Below are positions 34,604 through 46,197 of a stretch of DNA of 64,000 nucleotides, in pieces (positions within the stretch are counted from its first letter, which is position 1; each line of letters opens with the position of its first letter). The stretch comes from Kwoniella bestiolae CBS 10118 (taxonomy: Eukaryota > Basidiomycota > Tremellomycetes > Tremellales > Cryptococcaceae). The stretch spans positions 2,666,001-2,730,000 of the forward strand of contig NC_089242.1 of assembly GCF_000512585.2 (NCBI RefSeq), given 5' to 3'. The notes beneath the pieces are model-generated. The model saw only the letters and a list, made by a program, of their open reading frames with translations. It was not told where the DNA came from and made no database searches. The translations under genes and the position numbers were made by a program.

Positions 34604-36673
34604 ATGGCAGGAGAAAAACGAGAACACAAGAATATAGTAATCATAGGTGGTCAGTCAATCTCTCACCCTCACTTTCACTCTGCGTGACAGGCTGGGCTGA
34701 TTCGTCTTCGTCATGACAGCGTCGATAGCAGGACATGAATGTGTGAATCGACTGGTTCCTCATCTACCGTCGCATCTCGGGATCCGGGTCCTGTTGATAG
34801 ATGCTAGGAGCTTCGCCTGGTGGCCTATCACGATACTTCGAGCGGTGGTCGTACCGGGTAAGCTGATTCTTCTTCCCGAGAGTAAATTAGGCCAAGTTTG
34901 TCCGTCATACCGATGAGACGGAATATCAGAGCTGCTTTCTTGGTGTTCATACCGGTACTGTACTGTAGGGTGGGAAGATAAGATTACGATTCCACTATCC
35001 ACCGAGCGAGTGTTCAAGGCGGACTCACCACATCGCGTTATCGCGGGTAATAAAGTGCTCGAGCTCAGGGAGGGGTCGGTGGTGCTGGAAAGGCCTTTCG
35101 AGGGGTCCGAAGAGGTACCGTTCTTTGTGAGTTGACATTTCTTCTATAGAGATGAATCGTCATGATCAAATTTCGGTTCTGCACAGTACCTTCACTGCGT
35201 AGGTCACGAGATCTTTATGTGTACTGATTTTTCCTCTTCTCTGGGCTGGTCGGACATAGCGCTGCGTCATTGCTACGGGAGCTTCTCAGACTATTCCTAC
35301 CATGCCTGGATGGAGCCAAACCGAAAAGGAATTTATTGATTCGCTCAGACGATCTCAGAGGAAGATCGAAAGTGCCAAGAGGGTGGTGGTCGTTGGAGGT
35401 GGTGCGGTGGGGGTGGAAATTGCCGGTGTAAGTATACGTTACGTTCCATCCCATCCAAACAAAATAAGAATAACACTCAGGTAACTTAGTCGTATATTAA
35501 AAATCCATTAATGTAATTCATTCTTTTGATTGCACCACTAGGAAATAGCTGCTCACCATCCTCATAAATCGGTGACAATCGTTCATAAAGATTGTGGACT
35601 ACTTGCTCCCACCCCTCCTAACGATGTTTCAATCAAGATTCAAAAAGGAGGGAGCGCGGAAGTGAAGAGTTATTTTTCTCCTCCGACTGATCCGAGATTA
35701 TCGGTCGAGCTGGGGAAGATATGCGATAAATTGGGTATAGCAGTGATCTTGAACGATCGAGTGATTATCCCAATTCCAACCAACAGCTCTTTCGACGACG
35801 AATCAAAAGATAATGAGGTACACCCCGATGGCCATTTCTCTACAAATACGGATGGAAGAGTTAGTGAGGGGGACAAGGTGGATTCTGAATCGAAATCAAT
35901 CGAGTGGGATGGTACTTTTGGATTACAACCTTCCCTTGTCACTTTGCGTTTGGAAAGTGGGAAAACCCTCCAAGCCGATTATGTGTATCCCGGATGTGGG
36001 GTGAGACCTAATTCGAAGCTTGTTGGTGAGGTTGATGAGGGTGCGCTGGATGATGGGTTGATAAGGGTCGATGAGTACTTGAAGGTGAGCGGTGTTATTA
36101 TGAAGATTATCTCATTGTCACTTCCGGATGACTGATGGCCTGACGCATCTAGGTGACTTCCACATCTCACGAGTCAATCTTCAAGGGACAGTACTACGCC
36201 ATTGGAGATGTATGTTCATGTCCTGGATTCAAACTTGCCAGAACAGCTTTCGTGAATGCCTCAAAAACCGCTGGCAAGTAAGTCTTGGTCTCATGCTGTG
36301 TCATGCTCATGCATTAGTGCACCAGATGGGTTTTATCGAATTGCTAATTTGTCTTGCGGGGTTATCAGTATAATCAGTGAGATCAAGGGGAAATCACCAA
36401 GTAAATATAGCGTCGGTGCTATCTCACATCTGGTATGTTCTCCGCTTCTCTTCGATCTCTAATTGAAGATGTCAAGCTGATGGGACTTGAGACATCCAGG
36501 ATCTTCCATTGGGCCCTGACGAGGGTGCAGGAATGACCAATTTTGGATGGTTGGGTACCTGGGTGTTTGGTTCGAAAGTTACTACGAGGATTAGGGGTAA
36601 GACTTCGGGGACGGAGAGGTTCTTTGCGGGTAGGTTTAGGGGTGAGAAGAAGAGTGAGATTGTTTTTGATTGA
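34604..36673 (+). CDS. AIF/FSP1-like FAD-dependent oxidoreductase, copy 4 (divergent)
   Basis: Eight exons (34604-34649, 34720-34857, 34969-35126, 35260-35427, 35542-36084, 36153-36277, 36369-36432, 36500-36673), 471 residues. Same intron positions as the tandem copies, exons 3, 4 and 7 of identical length (158, 168, 64 nt). Motifs: NIVIIGGASIAGHECVNRL, RCVIATGASQTIPTMPG, VVVVGGGAVGVEIAG, QYYAIGDVCSCPGF. Differences: a ~35-residue acidic insertion before EWDGTFGLQPS, DYVYPGCGVRPNS in place of DYVFLSVGNKPNS, and a C-terminus (GTWVFGSKVTTRIRGKT) without the RTAKGKKLLL segment. It lies 9 kb from the array, on the other strand, beyond the kinase gene, and is the oldest-looking member. Frame intact, so probably functional; substrate unknown. 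Confidence 0.87.
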
Positions 36674-36951
36674 TGGGGGTGCAGGGTCGGCGATGAGTAG
36701 CTACGTATGATAGTGTTAGGCCTATATGAGCTTTCTGGTCTTATGATGACAGTTCGTTTGCACATATTCTTTGATGATGAGCGGCATGTTCGAGTCTGGT
36801 GAGAGGCTTAGAAGGTTGTCTGTGAGACAAAAAGGTTTATAGATAGTCGTCAAGTCAGTTGTACACTGGGATCAGCCCTCATGTCCACTATGAACATGAC
36901 CTATTACAAGCCAGCAACATGGGACCCAAATACCCATACATACGAGAAACC

Positions 36952-37469
36952 CTATAAACTAGCCACCTTCTGCTGATTCAAAGCTTCCAACACCCCCAAT
37001 TTCTTCTGTTTCCTCGCCTTTATCTGAGGTTCCGACAGTATCTGAGGTATAGGTTCGTCTGGGTATTTCCTCGTATCTCTAGCATCTATCGACTGTAGCC
37101 TGAAAGATTTGGTTTTGGACGTTCGCAAGCCGTGGATTATCGTTACTTTGTCGTCTAGCTTTGCGACTACGTTGTTGATGGAGGAAGTCAGTATAAGCAT
37201 ATGCAAGTATTGATGACAAGCAGACTCACCTTCTCCCTCATCATGCACTAGATACTTCTTATGCCTCTTGATTTCCTTTAATATCTTTGGGTGCTCGAAT
37301 ATGCGTTCGACCTGCGTATTTCAAAACAATCAGTCAGATGAATGAGTCATGAGACCTCTATGTGATTTAGTGAAGTTGTATGTATACTCACCGTCACCGT
37401 CACTGTCTTCCTCATCACTCCTGCCTTTGTCACTACGCCCTTGAACATATGATTTGGTTGGTATGGCAT
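36952..37469 (-). CDS. MRPS17: Mitochondrial small-subunit ribosomal protein uS17m
   Basis: Three exons (37392-37469, 37230-37311, 36952-37166), 124 residues. The S17 fold is evident: FKGVVTKAGVMRKTVTVTVE (first beta strands), a basic HPKILKEIKRHKKYLVHDEG, then DDKVTIIHGLRTSKTKSFRL, matching the family pattern 'HD..(10-14)..GD.V.I.E.RP.SKTK.F'. The C-terminal extension (EPQIKARKQKKLGVLEALNQ) is typical of fungal mitochondrial versions. The ATG at 37469 was chosen because it puts the family start in frame; a longer overlapping frame in another register begins with GTG and does not encode S17. Convergent with AIF-like copy 4 (279 nt between stops). Confidence 0.88.
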
Positions 37470-38392
37470 ATTCGGGAATTGACGGATGTGCTTTTGCTGC
37501 TATTAGGGATAGGAGTCTCACTCGATGTGATGGAGTGATGGCGCGGGGAGAGGATTAAGACGTGTGTGCTGATTGCCCTGTGAGAGTATGTATAGCTTGC
37601 TGGTTAGGAGTGAGTCATGTCTGCTATCAACGACCAAGAGGGTTTCGATATCATGTCTAACTTGCACTTTCAACTTTTGACATGCAGAAGGAGAATGGGT
37701 GATTCGGGAACCTTATATGATACACTCATTTACACAGCGGGCCCGAAATGTGGGACACTTGAATAAGATAGTGATTGATGTATGTCATTGCTATAACCGG
37801 TTACGACGCCACCAACCAATTCCGGCGGGTTACACTAGAGTACTGTAGTACTGCAACAACCTTATATGCATATGATCATAGCATGGACTCTCTCTCCTTC
37901 CTTCATATCCCCACTACTATCACCATCCTAAGCATACCCTAGCATAATAACACCCATTACTAACATCGTCCCAAGAGCAATAACACTTTGATCTCTATCA
38001 CCCTCTACACCCAAGTCTAGACTCAACACTCACCCCCTCAAATTGCGCTAAAAGCGGTGTACTGTACGAGGTTCGATCAGGGCCCCCACGCCCAGCCCTC
38101 AACCTTCAACCTGCTTCACTTGCTACCACGCGCAATCCCAACCCAACATTCAACCTCACCTTTCCTGTCCTTGCTTCTCACTTCCACATAAACCATCTCA
38201 TTTCAATACCAACCCCGCAGCTCACCTCACCTCGAGGTTGACTTCTACATCGCAGCCTATTCCAACTCACTGCAACACAACATAGCTCAATACACATCAC
38301 ATATCAAATATTGTACTCTTCGAGTTGTGGTCTCATCAAATCCACACAGCCCGATTCATCGTCTACATACCCCCAATCACTAGCCCATCAAC
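37470..38392. other. Divergent promoter region
   Basis: Between uS17m (minus) and the Ser/Pro-rich gene (plus). C-rich, T-poor leader-like sequence over the last ~300 nt before 38393; no gene seen. Confidence 0.4.
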
Positions 38393-40088
38393 ATGACACA
38401 AATTCCTGCTGGTGCTCAACTGTGTGAGTATGAGATTGCGATCATGAGGCTCACGTCCCAGACTAATACATTGATGACATCCATAGCCCCCGTCGACCTA
38501 CCCCCTCCACCTCCAGGCGCTGATCCTCGAGAACCCTCCGCAACTCTCACCCCTCGACAAAGGGGATCTCGTACCCCTCAGCGATCTCGTTCACCCCTCG
38601 CATCTCGAGATGCCTCGCCCGTCCGCTTGGGTGGACAGGGCAGAACCCACTCTGGAGAATTAGGTTCATCCCCACCATCGTTGACATCAATATCAGGAAC
38701 AGGATCAGCACTTCAACAACCTATCCCCAAATCTACATCCGGTACACCCTCGCCATCTGTACCTATTCAAACTCACTCTCACCACTTGTCCAGACCCTCT
38801 TCACCCTCTTCAATCCATTCATCGGGCTCAGCAATCTTCGAGAGAGATATAGAATTCCCACCTGTCGCTTCGTTATCCCTCAACCCTAATCCGACTCATC
38901 AACAACAGCACCATACTCTCAATCACAAATCCAGTAGATTGTCGCATCTCTCCCATGGATCTGCACTCGACCACACAGTCCCGGCAGTACTGGACGACGC
39001 GGTCGAAGCCTTGACTGCGGGCGGTGCAGATGGCTTGAGCAGGGGATTTGAGGGGTTGGAAATTGAGGCTCCTGCGCCCTCTACCATCGGCGTAGGCGCA
39101 GGAATGGCAAGACAACCTTCCTCTGGTTTACCCAGAAAGATTTCCTCAGGTCCTCAAAGTGGGAACAATATCCATTCGAGATCACCTTCACCCATCTCGA
39201 TTGCCTCGAAGACTTCTTCTATCGCTTCTCCTGCTACTTCCCCTCCCATCTTGGGTCAACTCAACACTCAACAACAAGGTGGTTTACCGGGACATGGCCA
39301 AAGTCAGCTCAGTCCCACGGCCGGTGAACAGGGTTTCCCCGGTACGGTACCTCGACCTGCTATGCCTCAGAGAATTAGTACAGGTCCACAAGTTCCTGGT
39401 GGATGGGCTTTCGGTGGTGGTTCGTCGGCAGGCGCTACGAGCTTACCTGCCCAAGCAGAGAGTGCTGTAGCAGCGGATGATAGAACCTCGTCCCCTACTT
39501 CAGACGTGAGTCATACCCCACCATATATGTCTCCTTTCTCATCTTTTGGCATCTTGCAACTATCATCTTCCTGCAAATCTCGCATGCATATGATGCTAAT
39601 CCCATCACTGTTCATTACAGAGCCCCAACAACGCCTTCCAAACTCTCACTCCCACATCCTTACCTTCCCACATCTCGCCCAACAAGAACAAACATCGTAT
39701 CTCGTATTTATCATACAACGATTTATTGTTATCTGTACCTACCAAAGTAACTTCCCTGGAAGATATTACCTCAGGCAACCTATCGCCCGACCATCTACCA
39801 GGGACGGTCTCCCCCTCAATGTCCACTCGCTCACCTACGATGTCCCCACATAATCCCCTTTCGGGCGATCTCAGCCCCATCACCACTACTGGACCTGGTG
39901 CTACACCCCCTCCACAGGGCAAGCAGGTCCAACCGAAATCGAGTTTCGATGGCCACTCACAACGTCCTGGAGCATTGGGTGGATTAGGTTTCGGGGAAGG
40001 TGAATGGGAGAGGGAGGGGTTGGGGAAGGGGTTGGAGCAGAGACTGGAGGAAGTCGCGCAGGGTCAAACTCAAAGTCAGGCTCAATGA
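38393..40088 (+). CDS. Long disordered Ser/Pro-rich hypothetical protein
   Basis: Three exons (38393-38423, 38487-39505, 39621-40088), 505 residues. The 31-nt first exon encodes MTQIPAGAQL and joins in phase to SPVDLPPPPPGADPREPS. Almost the whole protein is low complexity (Ser, Pro, Thr, Gly, with His/Gln runs), with many SP/TP sites that could be phosphorylated. One more ordered stretch lies near residues 370-400 (HRISYLSYNDLLLSVPTKVT), encoded at the start of exon 3; a similar SYxDLL-type patch occurs in other fungal disordered proteins as far as I recall, but I cannot name the family. The C-terminus is a Gly/Glu-rich helix. Function unknown; gene structure well supported by phase. Confidence 0.75.
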
Positions 40089-40540
40089 GTGATACCAAGT
40101 CTAGGCCGTGGAGCAGGACGGATACACCGATAGAGCAGAAGATAACGAATCTGTATATATTGACTGGGTATCACAATTACCGAGTAGAGAGATACATTAT
40201 TGTAATACTTCTGGGGTGTCATCAGGCTTCAAGTGTGTGTAGTGTCTATAGGACTATTTCCTAGGTTGAATCCGATTGATTTTCCGTTTATTCTTTTGGT
40301 TAATTAGGTAATTCGGTAGTGTTCAAGCAGACTTATAAGATCAAATTGGGTTTATGTATATTCCTCCTGATTGTCGCATGACCTGCGCCTGCAAGAGAGC
40401 TTTGGTAGCACTGGGGCACAGAGCGGTATTGGTCGATATGGCATGAAGCTGATGACTTGCATTGTGGTGATGATACAATGATATATGATGTACAACATAC
40501 ACTCTAGTCCAACTGAACGATGAGTCCTGCTCTCAGCAGT
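40089..40540. other. Convergent intergenic stretch
   Basis: 3' flanks of the Ser/Pro-rich gene (plus) and POP5 (minus). No gene or repeat of note. Confidence 0.4.
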
Positions 40541-41400
40541 CTACTGCCCCTCGCTCAACCGTCCAATCTCTTCCCTCTCCCTCTCACCCTCCTTCCCCAT
40601 CTTCCCGCTCCCACCACCAATACTCGCTGAAGCAGAAGTGGAACGAGCGATCAATTGAGCTACAACCAACCGATGATAAGATATCCCTCTATTTTGTAAC
40701 TTCTTGATCGTCCCTGATACACCTACTACGCGGGGTATGACGTTCTTCCCACCTAGGGAATTGAGGAAGGTGAGACCTGACCAGATGAGGCGGTAGTATG
40801 GTCGTGCTATTCGGATGAACGTTAGGGACGTGAGGGGGGAGTGGTATATTACTGTTTGTCATGGTTGGGCGTTAGCTGAGAATCTGTGGGATGAGACTGA
40901 TTGTGTGTGAGAACATGCGGAGAAAGTGCTTTCAAGATGAATTCCTCTATCAGATCGCTCGTTCTGGGTGAATCTCATTTCTGATTTCCAAGTGGGGAGG
41001 AGGCAGATGATTCTAGGATGTTGTACATTCCATCCACTTCTACTCAAAATCTAATAGAGGAGTTACACTCACCCCTAAAACTACTAGCAACCCTCCCCCA
41101 ACCTTCATCCCCAAATACATCCTGCACCGAACCCCTAATAGCTTTATATATCACTTGCTCGTCGCCTATCCCCAACGCAGGTGGTGAGGAAGGTACGAGG
41201 AATGGTATCTTCGGTATTGGACTGAGTACATCTCCCTCTTCATCTTCCTCTTCTTCATCTTCCTCGTCATGTTGATCATCTTCGTCGAAGTTGAGGGCTT
41301 CTTCCTCTGAGAGATGCCGAGGAGGGTTGGGGATAGTCGGGATGAATGTCGAGGGGACGAGGAATTCCACGAGGAGGTATCGGTTCTTGAATCGGACCAT
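40541..41400 (-). CDS. POP5: RNase P/MRP protein subunit POP5
   Basis: Two exons (41073-41400 and 40541-40851), 212 residues, with an unusually long intron of 221 nt. POP5 is a conserved protein of nuclear RNase P and RNase MRP, needed for processing of pre-tRNA and pre-rRNA. The start MVRFKNRYLLVEFLVPSTF is the family signature; YKAIRGSVQDVFGDEGWGRV and RIARPYYRLIWSGLTFL follow, then the conserved RVVGVSGTIKKLQ. An acidic insertion (~residues 38-62, DEEDEEEEDEEGD) separates the first strand from the core and is not part of the usual fold. The C-terminus is Lys/Glu/Arg-rich. Secure identification. Confidence 0.92.
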
Positions 41401-42884
41401 CCTGCTTCTGCTGGGTTGTCCTTACTGTGATGTAGGTGTGTCGTTGGTGCAATTTGTCGTTGATGCAAGACTGTGTCTTATATCCTATAGCAATGGTTCA
41501 ACTACTCTCACTCCGCTGCATGAGTTCGACATTCATTTCATCATTTCAGCTATTGATTATATGTTTTCGCATATTCAAAGCCATGTGGTATCCACGCGAC
41601 TACACACATCTCTCCAATTGATTCCGCCGGTCCTGCTAATTTTGAAATTTCCATTTTCACCACACTGCGAGAAATACCACCACTTCGTTTAAGACAATTG
41701 CAAAAGTTTTTCCAGTTGCATTTCCATTCCCATTCCAATTCCATGCAAAATATATTTATGCATGTTCGCGCAAGCCTTCCTCTACCGTACCGTACCGACT
41801 GTGCAGATCAGTTCCGAGATCCACATTAATCCAACTTCCGTCTTTCTGGGATGTCTCGTCTCGTTTCGTCTCGATCAGACGGTTTATCCGAAACAGACAA
41901 CAACATACCATTTGTTGTTCAGTAGTGAGGTCGGACGCATTTGTATCATCATAGCTCAGAGTGTTCTCTTGTTTATCCGTTCAGTCTTGTCTTCGTCCAA
42001 GTTCTGTTCGTTTCGCCATAATCCTTCCATCCACACGAAAATGTTGGTTCAGCATGAGATCGGGTGGAATTGCTTATTTCGTCCCTGATCAGCATGGTAC
42101 CACATGTTGTTGTGTTGCATTTCGGCCGATCTCACAATTTGGTGTCTAGTCTACCCTTAAGCGTTAGTCCAACTCATCAAGTCGTTCATTCTGTATATGG
42201 GGTGAAGGATTGGGAGGTCCTCTGAGACTGGTTTGGGAGGCATGACGTAGTTCTTGGAGCGGAATGCGAGCTAAGCTAGTGGTTTGCCCCACTTGTAGGC
42301 ACACAATGCCTGGTGCCAAGGGGTACTGAGCTCCTCTTCCGCTCGTGGGTCTCTCGAATGACAATGCTCTTGGTGATGCGTCGAGACCAACAGGGAACGA
42401 AACAATGCAATCACCGGCGGTTCGTCTGAAGCAACGAATAGGTAGTGACTGTCGAAGCGACATCCTCTTCTTACTGCGCACTGTCGATTCGCAAACAGAC
42501 AGACTGTGCAATCGAAGATCATGCCAAGACGAGGTAAATGACAGAAGCATGGACATACTTGAACCCCTACCCAATCTTCCCGGGATGTGCGGATGATTTC
42601 TCCTTACGAGTACTGTACTCGTGCAGAAGGAAAGCTATCAATGTTTCGGGTCTCTCACCCGACGGTTTTTGTCGATCGTTCTATCCCCACCCCAGTCTTG
42701 ACTTGTCACAACAGAATCCGCTTCCGTCCCTTTTGCGCATGCATAAATCGTCCGATCGTCAACCGTCTGCCTGGCTGGCTACGCAGCGACATCGCACAGT
42801 CCTCGTGTTTGTACCCTCAGCGAAAGCTTCCGATGTTTTGGGTTCGAGTTCTCGTACCGTACATACAGCAGTGGGCGAAAGCGT

Positions 42885-42893
42885 ATCTGATAA
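42885..42893 (+). promoter_or_regulatory. Iron-GATA consensus site ATCTGATAA (distal)
   Basis: Perfect match to ATCWGATAA, the consensus of fungal iron-regulatory GATA factors (the SreA/Urbs1 class, represented by Cir1 in Cryptococcus), 362-370 nt upstream of the siderophore transporter ATG. Confidence 0.6.
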
Positions 42894-43122
42894 AGTCATG
42901 TCATTTTTATCCCATAAAGGGTAAAGGGTAAACTCGACTGATCGGAAGTTTTGAGTTTGCTGCTCTAACTCATGAAAACTTTTTTTACCTCTTTTGATAT
43001 TACTGTGTTTTTCCAGGCTAAACAGACCAAACAACGTCACCCTCGCTCCAATTCTATTTCTTATTTTTTCAGTTTTCAATACAACGATCAAAAAACGCGC
43101 GATCCGGCCATTCAATTTTTTA

Positions 43123-43131
43123 TCTGATAAA
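43123..43131 (+). promoter_or_regulatory. Iron-GATA consensus site ATCTGATAA (proximal)
   Basis: A second perfect ATCWGATAA match, 124-132 nt upstream of the transporter ATG and in the same orientation as the distal site. Confidence 0.65.
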
Positions 43132-43254
43132 TATCCATCCGCCTAACGGTATACCTCCTTTCATTCCTCTTTTTCGTTTCTTCTCCTTCTTTCTCTCTTT
43201 CTTCATACTTACATTCATAGCATAGCTACATAGAACAGAGAGATAGGTAATACG

Positions 43255-46197
43255 ATGTCATCCACACAACCGGAGTTATCATACTCGTCTACCAGTCGAC
43301 GATTCGACAATGACAACCACAATGAGGAAGAGGGCAAGAAGACTATCCCATCGCAAGAACTGCCCGATCACGAAGGTGGAGCTCAGTTCTACGATGATAA
43401 TTCCTCGCAGGAGAATATGTTGGCTGGTGTTGCTAAAGTAGAAGCTCTACAGGCTGTCTGGTGAGTTTAGTATCTCTCGACAACTTGCGATCAGATGAAG
43501 GAATTGAGTCGGTGCTGATTCTGATCTTGATTGATAGGGGCCCTACTTCAAAATGGTTCTTGTTTGTTGGGTGAGTTATCGGGTGCATACAAAATGATAT
43601 ACAAAATACCACCATACATACTGGTCATCATCGCGCGTTACTGACGAGTATGATCTCACTGCAATGCAGTATCGGTCTATCGGCTTACATTTACTCTCTC
43701 GATGGTGAGTTCCTGTCGATAAAATAACACAAAGAGAAGCGTTACTGACATAATTCTACTGCTACTAGGTGTTACTACGTGGCAATACCTCTCTTACGCG
43801 TGAGTGAATGTTTAAACACTTGACGTATAACCCCAAATCGTCTCGCTTCGTCCGATTTCACCTGAAATTGATGGAAGACGACGCTTTGATCGATGATGAT
43901 CAACCCTTCTTCCATTCGGGTGGACGCGGCCGATGAGATGTAATGGTAGATGGTCGTGTAACTGTAACTGACTCAATTGTCATCCAAAGGACCTCATCCG
44001 TGCTCAAGCACTCTGTCTCAGGAACCATCTCCACAGCCAACGCCATCATCATCGCTGTCGGTAAACCCTTGATGGCCAAACTTGCTGATGTGTGAGTACA
44101 AATCATTCTCACATACGTTGGTTGTCCATCTGACATATGCTGAACTATTCCTTTGTAACGTATAGCGTCGGTCGAGCTGAAACCTTCGTCATCGTCACTG
44201 TTCTTTACGTCGTCGGTTATGTGAGTGAACTGTTGCGCCCCTCACCATGAGATTCTTACTTATCAAATCCTCTAATCTTTTCATAGATCGTCATCGCCAC
44301 TGCCAACGATGTCAACCAAATTGCCGGTGGACAAGTCCTGTACTCCTTCGGATACACCGGTCTACAAATGCTCCAGCAGATCGTCATTGCCGATATGACC
44401 AACTTGAGATGGAGGTGAGTCTGCTGGTCTCATATCATGGTATAATGTGGCCATCTCACTGATGTGACATTATTATTGTAGAGGTCTCGTCACCGGTCTG
44501 GTGTCCGCCCCGTTCATCATCAACAACTTCGTTTCTGCTGAGATTGCTGAAGGTGTTTTGCCCAACTGGAGATGGGGTTACGCTATGGTACGTTACCATC
44601 CTTTCCATCATGCTTGAAGTCAGTCACGTATTATGCACCATGCTGACATGCCTGTGATAGTTTGCCATCCTCGTACCAGTCGCCCTTGCCCCCATCATTG
44701 TCACCCTCTTCTGGGCTCAATGGAAAGCCAAGAAGATGGACCACTACAAAGCTTCTCCCAATGCTGCCAAGTGAGCCACTTTTGTCTGCATCGTGTATGC
44801 TTCGGTCATTCGTCTGCTAACCCCTAGTTCAGACCATGGGCCAGAGTCATCACCGATGCCGCTCTCGAAATGGATCTTGCTGGTCTCATCCTCATTGCTG
44901 CTTCTCTCGCGTTGATTCTTCTTCCTCTCGGTCTCGCTCCCGCTGCTAAGGGTCAATGGCACAATGCTAGTATGGTGAGTTTTGGTTCTTCAAAGTAACA
45001 ACTGATTCCGGATGGGACACGATGATACGGTTACTGACTGTTGATCATATCAATATAGATTGCAATGGTCACCATCGGTGCTGTCCTCTTCCCTCTCATG
45101 CTTATCTACGAATGGAAAGTACCAAAGAGACCTGTCGTTCCCATGAGATGGCTCAAACGAGGTCCTATCCTTGGTGCTTGTATTATCGGTTTCCTCGATT
45201 TCGTCTCTTTCTACCTTCAATACACCTACCTGTACTCGTAAGTCGATATTTCTCGTGACTGATCCAAAGAATTGCATGTACTGACACCTCGTATGATCTC
45301 CAGTTACGTCTACGTCACCCAAAACTGGAGTTACAGAGACTTGACCTACTACAGTGCCACTCAATCCCTCGCTCTTACCATCTTCGGTATCTGCGGTGGT
45401 ATCATCATGTACTTCACTCGACGATTCAAGGTAAGCCGTAACCCATTCCATCTGACAGCGCCCATAGCTACTTTACTGACTTTGTCACATAGTGGATGCT
45501 CTTCGCCGGTCTTTGCGTTCGATTGATCGGATGTGGTTTGATGCTCAAAGCCCGATCAGCCACTGGAAACACCGCCGAGTTGGTCATGTGTCAAGTCCTC
45601 CAAGGTCTCGGAGGAGGTTTCGCCGCCATCTCTATCCAAGTTTCAGCCCAGGCTGCTGTAGCTCACGTCGACGTCGCCACTGTCACCGCCATGGTCCTCT
45701 TGATCACTGAAGTTGGAAACTCTGCCGGTTCAGCTGCCGCCACCCAAATCTGGGCTTCTCACATGCCTGCCGCTCTTGCCAAGCATGTACCGACTACCAA
45801 TGCTACCCTCCTTGCCGACCTTTATGGTTCGATCACTCAGATCGCTCTTTTCCCTCAAGACGATCCTATCAGAATGGGTGCCATCACTGCTTACCAAAGT
45901 GTCATGTGAGTTTTTGGCTATCCATCCAACATTTGTGTACCTCTCACCTGTGGTTTATGTGCTGATTTTGACGGTTCTTGAATGGGATTTAGGTTCAAGC
46001 TTGTTCTCGGAGCTTTGATCGTAGCCATCTTCCCTCCCATCTTCTGTATCTTCCTCACCAAAGATATCAAACTCACCCGAGCTCAGAACGCCGTTGACGC
46101 CAAGGATCTGGCCGGTAACCCCACTGGTGAAGATAGGGAATTTGAGGATACTCGAACTCCCTCTGAGAGGAACTTGGAGACTTCTCAAAGAGTATAA
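43255..46197 (+). CDS. Siderophore-iron transporter (ARN/SIT family, MFS)
   Basis: Fourteen exons (43255-43460, 43538-43570, 43670-43704, 43769-43799, 43990-44091, 44166-44220, 44287-44414, 44482-44587, 44661-44770, 44833-44974, 45059-45237, 45304-45430, 45493-45905, 45993-46197), 623 residues. Plasma-membrane or vesicular importer of ferric siderophores with 14 predicted helices. Family marks: cytosolic acidic N-terminus, then VWGPTSKWFLFVGIGLSAY, YSLDGVTTWQYLSYATSSV, GKPLMAKLADVVGRAETFV (MFS loop 2-3), LRWRGLVTGL, a long exoplasmic ALFPQDD-type loop and IGCGLMLKAR. The C-terminal loop (LPADLYGSITQIAL-like region and YQSVMFKLVLGA) is characteristic of SIT proteins. Four tiny exons at the 5' end (31-55 nt) are fixed by frame and family alignment. 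Two iron-GATA sites in the promoter suggest repression when iron is plentiful. Particular siderophore unknown. Confidence 0.92.

Larger units (their letters stand above)
41401..43254. other. Long divergent promoter (POP5 / siderophore transporter)
   Basis: 1.85 kb with no convincing gene. The part nearest the transporter holds two perfect ATCTGATAA elements (annotated separately) and a T/C-rich leader just before the start codon. Confidence 0.5.

Noticed and set aside
37330..37521. 63-codon minus-strand frame overlapping uS17m exon 1
   Set aside because: It starts with GTG and is in the wrong register; the uS17m sequence lies in the neighbouring frame from the ATG at 37469.
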